Assembly: GCA_963716455.1 (NCBI GenBank)
Contig: CAVQTK010000013.1
Location: 1-64,000 of the forward strand
DNA length: 64,000 bases
Direction of reading: 5' to 3'
Origin: CAVQTK01 sp963716455
Lineage (GTDB): Bacteria; Pseudomonadota; Gammaproteobacteria; Coxiellales; Coxiellaceae
In this document: piece by piece, positions 28,109 through 35,634 of the stretch
Numbering within the stretch: position 1 is the first letter of the stretch
Layout: the number at the start of each line of letters is the position of its first letter
Position numbers and translations under genes: made by a program
The notes under the pieces: model-generated
Databases searched by the model: none
Told to the model about the DNA's origin: nothing
What the model saw: the letters and a program-made list of their open reading frames with translations, nothing else

Positions 28109-29741
28109 ATGATCATATTTAATACTAATTACATGCGCAAGCTTATGAAAAAAAATGAAAATCTAAAAAGAGAAAATATTCATGTAAGCGAGAATCATGA
28201 ATTTTTTATGGCGCTTTGTAATACAGGTGGTCATTATCACTTAATTGCAGGTGTACACGATTTAAAAAGTAAAAAAAAATTTATTCTATTATCTTTAGGT
28301 AAAAACATTGACGTTGAACGTGCTGGTATGAAGTTATTGTGTTCATCTTTGTTGCCAACCCCAGGTCATATTGTACCTCAAGGCTTTTTTTATCATCGTG
28401 CAAAGAATCAAAATGCTTGTGATGGGATGCAAGATCATGAAATCACGTATAAGTCAATTTCTATCACAAGAGACCAGTTTGATGATTTAGTTTGCATAAT
28501 GCAGCAAGCGCATGACCCACGATCTCCAGCCCATGTTTATTTTTATGAAGAAAAATCAATTACAGCGCCGTTAGAATTTAACTTTAAAAAAATTACTGAT
28601 ATAGAATTAAAGAGTACAGTTAAGCTTACAGAGCAAGAATTAAGAGAGTATCATTCCTTTTGGTTTGGTAATGATTGTAAAACTACAACTTCCAAAATAA
28701 TTGGAAAAATAGTGGGAAGTCATGCGGGGTCTCGTGTCACGTATTCGAATTTACCGTATAAAACCAGTATCAAAGGTTATAATTTATCATCGAAAAGACA
28801 ATTTTATATTTTGCCACAACCTCCTAATCAGTAATGAAAGATAAAGAGTTATTAAACCTACTCGAAATTATTTACACTAGAATGGAAAATGTAATAAAAA
28901 TTAACGAAGCATCGGAAATTACCGCAAAAAAATTTGATGCATTAAAAGAACTCTATAATAGCATTCTAGCAGATGGAAACAAAAATACATATCGTATAAT
29001 TTCTGCGTGGGATGAAATGTATACTCCTACAATAGACGAACCCTCAAAGTATACATGCGAAACTGATACCAGAAAAATGTTACAAAAAATTTATAAAAAA
29101 ATTCCAGACAAGAAAAAAAACATCAGTAGAAATTAAAACCTTAGAACAAAAGCATAATCAGATTCGGAGTGAAATTACAAAAATAACAGACACAACTCCT
29201 CTTATAGAGCTTTCTACTATCGTTTCAGAAGAAAACGAAGATGTAAAATTAGATAATCAAGACAAAAACCCAACTCAAGTCACATCTAGATTACTTCAAG
29301 CTAAAGTTCCACCTCTTACGGTAAGAGAAGTCCGAGATGATTTTGAGTGCGGAAAGAAATTTTTCAGTCAGGGATATGAACTCTATTTATTAAAATTAGG
29401 TCGTAAAATTATTGATCTTGATGATCGCAGCTACCGTTGTTGGAACTGTGTTTAGTACTCAACAGATTTTAATAAAAAAAAGAGATAGTTTGGTAGGATT
29501 GTATCAGAAATTAAAAAATGTATCAGAAGAAGCCTTATCTACTCAACCAAAATTGGAAAAACTATCGCTTGCTATCAAAGAATGTAAGGATGATACTGTA
29601 ATGAATACTTTTTGTTATGCTTTTGGCACTGCTGGATCTTCCTTATTTTCCTCTCAGCCCAAAACAGATACCTTAAAACTGCTTCATGAGTTCGAAACTT
29701 ATATCAATAGTCAATTAGATATAGGGCGCCCTATTCTTTGA
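28109..29741 (+). pseudogene. First copy of duplicated effector-like gene, three single-base shifts
   Basis: This is a close duplicate of the intact gene at 30426. It is broken at three places by comparison with that copy: a missing C near 28830 (PPNQ-stop against PPNPVMKD), an extra A in a run near 29117 (DKKKNISRN-stop against DKKKTSVEI) and an extra T near 29445 (WNCV-stop against WNVSSTQQ). The N-terminal domain with its His and Cys motifs (GHYHLIAGVHDL, FGNDCKTTTSKII) and the C-terminal module (TFCYAFGTAGSSLFSS) are both recognisable. Unless these are sequence errors, it yields only a 241-residue N-terminal domain. The start ATG at 28109 has no strong ribosome-binding site. Confidence 0.75.
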
Positions 29742-29755
29742 GAACGAGAATGAAC

Positions 29756-29862
29756 GAGGGTCAAGTCTGAAATTTTAAGCAGATCCTTTGTTCAATAGTA
29801 GCCACAGTGCTGGCTAAGCCTTTGTATAAGATTTTTGCTTAAGATTTCAGGACTTGACCCTC
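29756..29862. repeat. Palindromic repeat family, copy 4
   Basis: This full copy lies 15 bases after the first duplicated gene. Its right end abuts the 3' edge of a glutamine synthetase fragment. The equivalent copy 5 follows the second duplicated gene at the same distance, so repeat and gene were duplicated as one unit. Confidence 0.9.
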
Positions 29863-29866
29863 TTAA

Positions 29867-30103
29867 CTAGTTATCACCACCTAAAATGGGATCATGCACG
29901 AAGCAAACTGGTTTTAATAATAAATCGGAATTTCTTCCTTCGGCTTGGTAAGTCGAGGAGCCATCAAACCCCCATTTAGGGAAATCCTCAAGAGCCAAAG
30001 AACCATTGTGTGGATGAGGTAATATTTTTGTTTTAGAACGTAAAGCTTGGGAGGGTTGACTTCCGTCGATCCAAATATAAGTAGCTTGTGCTAAGGCTAA
30101 CAT
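29867..30103 (-). pseudogene. Glutamine synthetase (type II-like), N-terminal fragment
   Basis: The minus strand reads YIWIDGSQPSQALRSKTKI, then DFPKWGFDGSSTYQAEGRN and SDLLLKPVCFVHDPILGG, then stops. WGFDGSSTxQAxGxxSDxxLxP is the beta-grasp signature of glutamine synthetase, with the spacing of type II/eukaryote-like enzymes. The catalytic domain is missing: homology ends where palindromic repeat copy 4 begins. Only 78 codons remain and no activity is possible. It now separates the two copies of the duplicated effector gene. Confidence 0.8.
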
Positions 30104-30301
30104 CTTTTATACTCTTATTTGTATTTTTCATTCTTGTTAGCAAGAAATGATGAATTTAAAAAGGCCCCTAGTTTAACGGAACGAAGGAAAATTACAAGCA
30201 GTTAGTATTTCACCGTCATGCAAGCGCCCGCGATCCAGAGGATTGAAACAAATTTATTGGTTTGATTTTTTATAATAATCTGTTTAAAAAAACCGTCAAG
30301 A

Positions 30302-30320
30302 TTAAGATTATTTTAATATT
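30302..30320 (+). promoter_or_regulatory. PmrA-like tandem box upstream of the intact duplicated gene
   Basis: TTAAGATT at 30302, ATT, and TTAATATT at 30313 are identical to the box before the first copy. Conservation of this leader in both copies fits a functional promoter, although the duplication is recent. Confidence 0.65.
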
Positions 30321-30425
30321 TACTCCTTAAACTATCTTGATCTAGGAGTTTACGCATTGACAAAATAATTCATTTTTTTATCAAAGAGTTGTAATAACTT
30401 TAATGTGTTTCAATGCATAACTCCT

Positions 30426-32057
30426 ATGATCATACTTAATACTAATTACATGCGCAAGCTTATGAAAAAAAATGAAAATCTAAAAAGAGAAAATATTCAT
30501 GTAAGCGAGAATCATGAATTTTTTATAGCGCTTTGTAACACAAGTGATCATTATCACTTAATTGCAGGTGTACACGATTTAAAAAGTAAAAAAAAATTTA
30601 TTCTATTATCTTTAGGTAAAGAATTTGACGTTGAACGTATGGGGAATTTTTGTCCATTTTTGTTGCCAACCCCAGCTCAGATCGTACCACAAGGCTTTTT
30701 TTATCATCGTGCAAAGGATCAAAATGCTTGTGATGGGATGCAAGATCATGAAATCACTTATAAATCAATTTCTATCACAAGAGACCAGTTTGATAATTTA
30801 GTTTGCATAATGCAGCAAGTGCATGACCCACGATCTCCAGCGCATGTTTATTTTTATGAAGAAAAATCAATTACAACACCGTTAGAATTTAAATTTAAAA
30901 AAATTACTGATATAGAATTAAAGAGTACAGTTAAGCTTACAGAGCAGGAATTAAGTGAGTATCATTCAATTTGGTTTGGTAATAGTTGTAAAACTACATC
31001 TTCTAAAATAATTGACAAAATAGTGGGAAGTCATGCGGGAGCTCGTGTCACATATTGGAATTTACCGTATAAAACCGGTATCAAAGGTTATAATTTATCA
31101 TCGAAAAGACAATTTTATATTTTGCCACAACCTCCTAATCCAGTAATGAAAGATAAAGAGTTATTAAACCTACTCGAAGTTATTTACACTAGAATGGAAA
31201 ATGTAATAAAAATCAACGAAGCATCGGAAATTACCGCACAAAAATTTGATGCATTAAAAGAACTTTATAATAGCATTCTAGCAGATGGAAACAAAAATAC
31301 ATATCGTATCATTTCTGAGTGGGATAAAATGTATACTCATATAATAGACACGCCTCGAAAGTATACATGCGAAACTGATACCAGAAAAATGTTACAAAAA
31401 ATTTATAAAAAAATTCCAGACAAGAAAAAAACATCAGTAGAAATTAAAACCTTAGAACAAAAGCATAATCAGATTCGGGGTGAAATTACAGAAATAACAG
31501 ACACAACTCCTCTTATAGAGCTTACTACTATCGTTTCAGAAGAAAACGAAGATGTAAAATTAGATAACCAAGACAAAAACCCAACTCAAGTCACATCTAG
31601 ATTACTTCAAGCTGAAGTTCCACCTCTTACGGTAAGAAAAGTCCGAGATGATTTTGAGTACAGAAAGAAATTTTCCAGTCAGGGATATCAACTCTATTTA
31701 TTAAAATTAGGTCGTAAAATTATTGATCTTGATGATCGCAGCTACCGTTGTTGGAACGTGTCTAGTACTCAACAGATTTTAATAAAAAAAAGGGATAGTT
31801 TGGTAGAATTGTATCAGGAATTAAAAAATGTAATAACGTCAGAAACAGCCTTATCTACTCAACCAAAATTGGAAAAATTATCGCTTGCTATCAAAAAATG
31901 CAATGATGATACTGTAATGAATACTTTTTGTTATGCTTTTGGCACTGCTGCATCTTCCTTATTTTCCTCTCAGCGCGAAACAGATACCTTAAAACTGCTT
32001 CATGAGTTCGAAACTTATATCAATAGTCAATTAGATATAGGGCGCCCTATTCTTTGA
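30426..32057 (+). CDS. Orphan protein with papain-like His/Cys motifs and shared C-terminal module
   Basis: I chose ATG 30426, which matches the start of the paralogue at 28109, giving 543 residues. A GTG at 30405 would add seven. Residues 30-235 form one domain with SDHYHLIAGVHDL (His42, His44), PAHVYFYEEKSI and WFGNSCKTTSSKIIDKIVG (Cys188 at a helix start). A His motif preceding a Cys-helix motif is the order of permuted NlpC/P60, PPPDE and LRAT papain-like folds, so a cysteine hydrolase is possible but unproven. A helical linker follows. Residues about 410-540 are the shared module (KIIDLDDRSYRCWN, TFCYAFGTAASSLFSS, TDTLKLLHEFE). It carries an upstream PmrA-like box. Confidence 0.7.
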   Translation: MIILNTNYMRKLMKKNENLKRENIHVSENHEFFIALCNTSDHYHLIAGVHDLKSKKKFILLSLGKEFDVERMGNFCPFLLPTPAQIVPQGFFYHRAKDQNACDGMQDHEITYKSISITRDQFDNLVCIMQQVHDPRSPAHVYFYEEKSITTPLEFKFKKITDIELKSTVKLTEQELSEYHSIWFGNSCKTTSSKIIDKIVGSHAGARVTYWNLPYKTGIKGYNLSSKRQFYILPQPPNPVMKDKELLNLLEVIYTRMENVIKINEASEITAQKFDALKELYNSILADGNKNTYRIISEWDKMYTHIIDTPRKYTCETDTRKMLQKIYKKIPDKKKTSVEIKTLEQKHNQIRGEITEITDTTPLIELTTIVSEENEDVKLDNQDKNPTQVTSRLLQAEVPPLTVRKVRDDFEYRKKFSSQGYQLYLLKLGRKIIDLDDRSYRCWNVSSTQQILIKKRDSLVELYQELKNVITSETALSTQPKLEKLSLAIKKCNDDTVMNTFCYAFGTAASSLFSSQRETDTLKLLHEFETYINSQLDIGRPIL

Positions 32058-32061
32058 GAAC

Positions 32062-32167
32062 GAGGGTCAAGTCTGAAATTTTAAGCAGATCCTTTGTTCA
32101 ATAGTAGCCACAGTGCTGGCTAAGCCTTTGTATAAGATTTTTGCTTAAGATTTCAGACTTGACCCTC
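32062..32167. repeat. Palindromic repeat family, copy 5
   Basis: This full 106-bp copy directly follows the second duplicated gene (stop at 32057). Both arms are intact: GAGGGTCAAGTCTGAAAT and ATTTCAGACTTGACCCTC. Confidence 0.9.
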
Positions 32168-32318
32168 TTAACCTCCTAAATTGCGAGTTCGTTTAACTCG
32201 ACTTCGGCCGTTTTTAACAAACACCATAAAAACATTAAAAATCAATCAGTTACCTAATCAAGTTTAAATCTAAGTATTTGATTTATATTAATATTTTAAG
32301 AAAATAATTAAAGTCCAG

Positions 32319-32338
32319 TTTAACATTTTCTTAATGAA
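32319..32338 (+). promoter_or_regulatory. Weaker PmrA-like tandem box
   Basis: TTAACATT at 32320, TTC, and TTAATGAA at 32331 keep the 11-base repeat period. They match the PmrA consensus in 12 of 16 half-site positions. The start codon is 58 bases past the box. This is the weakest of the six boxes. Confidence 0.4.
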
Positions 32339-32395
32339 TGTAGATTATCATAAGATCTTATAGTGAAAAAAATAAAACCCTTTAGAGGAAATATC

Positions 32396-33555
32396 ATGAA
32401 GGCATCAAAAATATTACAAGATTGGTATGGAAAGTATAAAAGTGACGATGGATTGAAAAAATATACACAGCATCGAGCTTGGATGGAGCTAAGAAAAGTA
32501 CTACAAGACAAAGTTAAACCTGTAACAGAAAAGACAGAAAATATAGAAACATTAGGATCATTATGGGATATTACTAAACTATGGAATAAGAGTTACGCTA
32601 AGGAAGAGTGGGAAGCAGACACCACTCAAACTTGGGCCCATTTAGTAAAGGTTTGGAATAGATTTCTTAACCCTAACATATTAGCTCGTGCTCGGAGGGA
32701 GGAAGCGTGCCCCAAAGAGGTTGAGTTTGGTGAATGCTCTTCATCGATAATGAGACAAATTCGTTCATTTACCAAAACGCAGTATAACTTAGACCTCGCG
32801 CCTTTCGACGGTAGTCTTGTTTCACAGGAAATTAAATTAGAACAGAAGAAAGAAACGAAGGTTATAACAAATAACAATCAGCAATCTCATTCCTCGAATA
32901 ACCTCCCGTCAAACCAATTACACGAGACAACAACCCAAAAGCAGTATGGCATTAACCTCACCATTACTCCTATCGACAGTAATCCTATTTCACCGAAAAT
33001 TGAATTGGGAGAGATAGAGAAAAAGGAAAAAAAGGTAAATGAAACAACGAATGTTGAAACAAATAACGATCTGAAACGGTCCTTAAGTAGCGTCCCATCA
33101 ATCGAGACAACATCATTGGCAAGGTTCTCTATGACTACCACGAGATCGACAAACGGTCCATCGACAATATTACAAAATTGGTATGAGAAGTATAACAGTG
33201 ACAGTGAGTTGAAAAAACATACGCATCGAGCTTGGACGGAGCTAAGAACACAACTAAAAGACAAAGTTAAACCTGTAACAGAAAGACAGAAAATATAGAA
33301 ACATTAAAAGTATTATGGGATATTACTAAACTGTGGAATAAGTATTGCGTTAAGGGGTGGGAAGCTGACACCACTCAGACGTGGTCCAATTTATTAAAGG
33401 CTTGGAATAGATTTCTCAATCCTCAGCTAGTACTTAGCGGGGGTGAATCACCGATGAAGCAAATTTGTTCATTAACCCGAACGCAGTATAGCTTGGACCT
33501 CGCGCCTATCGACAGTAATCCTGTTTCACAGGTATCACGAACATTTAATTGCTGA
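32396..33555 (+). CDS. Orphan protein with an internal duplicated domain (frameshift near 33285)
   Basis: I chose the ATG at 32396, which has a GAGGAAAT site, over an in-frame GTG at 32363. The protein has two related domains. The first, residues about 3-95, reads ASKILQDWYGKYKSDDGLKK, DKVKPVTEKTENIETL, LWDITKLWNKSY and TTQTWAHLVKVWNRFLNP. The second starts at residue 252 (STILQNWYEKYNSDSELKK) and reaches DKVKPVTER, where one A is missing relative to domain 1. A shift then gives ETLKVLWDITKLWNKY and TTQTWSNLLKAWNRFLNPQ to a stop at 33553. As read, translation ends at 33298. The linker is polar and repeats YNLDLAPFDGSLVS-like phrases. The fold is unknown; an effector role is inferred from context and the promoter box. 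Confidence 0.6.
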
Positions 33556-33602
33556 AAAATTTAGATACAATTACTTCAACCATTCCATGCTATTGCCCCC
33601 AT

Positions 33603-33628
33603 CCCCCCATCTAGATTCAGATGGGGGG
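33603..33628. terminator. Strong GC hairpin
   Basis: CCCCCCATCT and AGATGGGGGG pair perfectly around a six-base AGATTC loop, 48 bases after the stop of the duplicated-domain gene. There is no T-run afterwards, so it may act as a transcript-stabilising hairpin or an inefficient terminator. Confidence 0.45.
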
Positions 33629-33664
33629 CACAACTACACAGGGCTGTCTCATTCTAACCAAAGC

Positions 33665-33747
33665 ACGTCATACCACGGCTTGACGCGGTATCTAGACTAT
33701 AATTATTGCCGCGTTTAGATCCCGCGATCAAGTCGAGGGATGACGTA
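33665..33747. repeat. Imperfect palindrome with CGTCAT ends
   Basis: CGTCATACCACGGCTTGACG on the left pairs with the complement of ATCAAGTCGAGGGATGACG on the right, with a few mismatches. Palindromes with GTCAT...TTGA arms of this type are dispersed in Rickettsia and in some Legionellales genomes, as I recall. Only one copy is present here. Confidence 0.5.
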
Positions 33748-33758
33748 TCTTCTTGAAC

Positions 33759-33862
33759 GAGGGTCAAGTCTGAAATTTTAAGCAGATCCTTTGTTCAATA
33801 ATAGCCACAGTGCTGGCTAAGCTTTGTATAAGATTTTTGCTTAAGATTTCAGATTTGACCCT
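33759..33862. repeat. Palindromic repeat family, copy 6
   Basis: This is a near-full copy whose right end is one base off consensus (AGATTTGACCCTT). The BrnA-like remnant starts at this edge, and a TTG inside the repeat provides an artificial start for its frame. Confidence 0.85.
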
Positions 33863-34162
33863 TATCTCTTACTTTTGGGAATTAATGCAAAAAGATATTC
33901 GCAATATGCGATCTGCCCTTGAAATATTACCTGCTGATTTACTGAAGGTCTTACCTAAACGTAAGGTAGGTCAACGCGGGCGACAAAAAGCCCCTATTAA
34001 GATATCCATTACGCTGCGCTATAGTCCCGAAGTGATTAAATATTTCAAAGAGACTGGCCACGGTTGGCAAAGTCGTACATGAATGAAGCACTCAAAGAAT
34101 GGATAAAAGAAGCATCCGCACCATGCTACCTGAATTTAGCCAAATTTTGCTATACGGCGTAA
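33863..34162 (+). pseudogene. BrnA-like antitoxin remnant
   Basis: The frame reads MQKDIRNMRSALEILPADLL, then GQRGRQKAPIKISITLRYSP and EVIKYFKETGHGWQSRT, and stops at 34080. A one-base shift continues MNEALKEWIKEA. GR-K-P-K, the I-x-L-R ribbon strand, and V-x-x-F-K-x-T-G-x-GWQ-R with N-x-x-L are typical of BrnA-type antitoxins, with a ribbon-helix-helix-like C-terminus that binds DNA. No BrnT toxin is nearby. The 5' end is cut at the palindromic repeat, so the pair is no longer functional. Confidence 0.65.
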
Positions 34163-34189
34163 ACTCGAGGTCTGTATTTCTCCATCAAT

Positions 34190-34240
34190 CTTATTTGTAA
34201 ATTTTTTTTTGACATTAGGCCAATTCTGGCTTAATAATGT
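34190..34240. repeat. Direct repeat, left copy, flanking the metalloprotease gene
   Basis: TCTTATTTGTAAATTTTTTT, then GACATTAGGCCAATTCTGG and CTTAATAATG, recurs after the gene at 35439-35487 with small changes. The same orientation on both sides of one gene and its promoter suggests insertion or duplication of the whole cassette. Confidence 0.6.
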
Positions 34241-34363
34241 AAATACAACACATCGCTTGTTAATCCATATATTTTCGTCTTGAAAGATAGTCACTCAGGG
34301 CCTGCCCCCTGAACCTGTGATTTTTGTCGTGTACAGAGATTTGTGCAATTTTATTTCTATTGT

Positions 34364-34396
34364 TTAATGTTTTCTTAATATTTTTAACTTTATAAT
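34364..34396 (+). promoter_or_regulatory. PmrA-like tandem box with -10, upstream of the metalloprotease
   Basis: TTAATGTT at 34364, TTC, and TTAATATT at 34375 match the PmrA consensus at 15 of 16 half-site positions, including the C before the second half. A consensus -10 TATAAT follows at 34391. The start codon is 38 bases past the -10. This is the most complete of the six promoters. Confidence 0.7.
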
Positions 34397-34433
34397 ACAT
34401 ACTAAATTTTAAAATATTATCGAGGTACTCAAA

Positions 34434-35402
34434 ATGACCGAAGAAAAACAGAAATTACCAAATAAGGAGGAAATGCTCTCAGGGGATGTTAAAAAATCAC
34501 CTGGACCAAAAAAACTAAATTGTCTGTTGTTGTTATATCAAGATATCGTAAACCTAACTGCAACCATTAACGATATTGGGCAAACTGTGACTGAGCGAAT
34601 TTATGTCATGGAGGAAATTCTCAAAACGATGGCTAAAAATATTGAGGATAAGAATGATTTAGACCCAAAGGTTTTTGTCTCCTCCAGAATTGTCGTGTAT
34701 AGCACAGAAAAAACCCAGTCTAAATATAAATTTAAAGTTTTCGCTGATTTTAAGAAAGAGCCATTTGCAATCGTTCCACATTGTAGTTCAGCCACAATAC
34801 ATGTTCCAATGTTATTATTATTAGATTACGAGCTCGATAAGCTACCACAGTCAAGAAATGAATTGCAAAAATTTTACGATAGTAATAAAGATACTTATCA
34901 GTTTCCTAAAGACAACATTTTTATATTAGATAAACCTAATCATAAAATGGATCTCATCGAACCTTATCAAGTTAGCCAATCTGATTGGTTTTCATTTAAA
35001 AAGTTTTGTCATTTTATTCAATCTGAACCCGATCAGATTTTATCTGGATTGAAGAGTACTTTTGTACATGAGTTAGGCCATCTGTTTCACAGACATAGTA
35101 TAAAAATTGATATTTCAAATAATTACATTTATAGATCACTAAGTTTATTTTCTCCATCTGTAGCCTATAAGCGGTACAAACACGAAGTAGAAGCAGATGA
35201 ATTCATTGCATATTACCATGATACTAAATTAATTAATGGAATGGCTGTCATACTTAGATCTGCTCAAACAACTACCGATAGTTGCTATGATAGATTCTTC
35301 ACAAGATTACGATGTATATATTCATTCTTTACGCATGGTAATACAGCTACACGGATAACTCGGATTCAAGAAGCGCATAATAAATTGAAAAAAACTACAT
35401 AA
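34434..35402 (+). CDS. M48-like zinc metalloprotease (gluzincin), effector candidate
   Basis: The 322-residue product starts at ATG after CGAGGTA. Its zinc site is FVHELGHLFHRHS, with HELGH at residues 212-216. A helix EVEADEFIAYY at 251-261 follows with the third ligand Glu and the ExxAD pattern typical of M48/minigluzincin proteases. The distal THGNTATRITRIQEAH resembles the HPS..RI segment that closes many M48 domains. There is no signal peptide and no strong membrane helix, unlike HtpX or Oma1, so it is probably soluble. The N-terminal 200 residues are unrecognised. A strong PmrA-like promoter and the island context suggest a host-directed protease; that is inference. Confidence 0.7.
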   Translation: MTEEKQKLPNKEEMLSGDVKKSPGPKKLNCLLLLYQDIVNLTATINDIGQTVTERIYVMEEILKTMAKNIEDKNDLDPKVFVSSRIVVYSTEKTQSKYKFKVFADFKKEPFAIVPHCSSATIHVPMLLLLDYELDKLPQSRNELQKFYDSNKDTYQFPKDNIFILDKPNHKMDLIEPYQVSQSDWFSFKKFCHFIQSEPDQILSGLKSTFVHELGHLFHRHSIKIDISNNYIYRSLSLFSPSVAYKRYKHEVEADEFIAYYHDTKLINGMAVILRSAQTTTDSCYDRFFTRLRCIYSFFTHGNTATRITRIQEAHNKLKKTT

Positions 35403-35438
35403 TGTGATCCTAGTGAGTGCCATTAGGGTCAGGCCCTT

Positions 35439-35487
35439 CTTATTTGTAAATTTTTTTTGATACTAGGCCATTCCAGCTTAGTAATGC
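35439..35487. repeat. Direct repeat, right copy, flanking the metalloprotease gene
   Basis: TCTTATTTGTAAATTTTTTT, then GATACTAGGCCATTCCAG and CTTAGTAATG, repeats the left copy at 34190-34240. It lies 36 bases after the protease stop and just before palindromic repeat copy 7. Confidence 0.6.
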
Positions 35488-35497
35488 TAGAAAGAAC

Positions 35498-35602
35498 GAG
35501 GGTCAAGTCTGAAATTTTAAGCAGATCCTTTGTTCAATAGTAGCCACAGTGCTGGCTAAGCTTTGTATAAGATTTTTGCTTAAGATTTCAGACTTGACCC
35601 TC
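35498..35602. repeat. Palindromic repeat family, copy 7
   Basis: This full copy has intact arms and lies between the convergent ends of the metalloprotease gene and the long broken minus-strand gene. Confidence 0.9.
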
Positions 35603-35608
35603 TTAACC

Positions 35609-35634
35609 TAAGGAAGAAGTTAACTTCTTCCTTT
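35609..35634. terminator. Terminator-like palindrome
   Basis: AAGGAAGAAG, TTAA, CTTCTTCCTT forms a perfect 10-bp stem immediately past, and just touching, the inferred stop codon of the minus-strand gene at 35633. It is in the right place to end transcription of that gene. Confidence 0.55.

Noticed and set aside
33810..33862. Apparent N-terminus of the BrnA frame
   Set aside because: These codons come from the palindromic repeat, not from the antitoxin gene; homology starts after the repeat edge.
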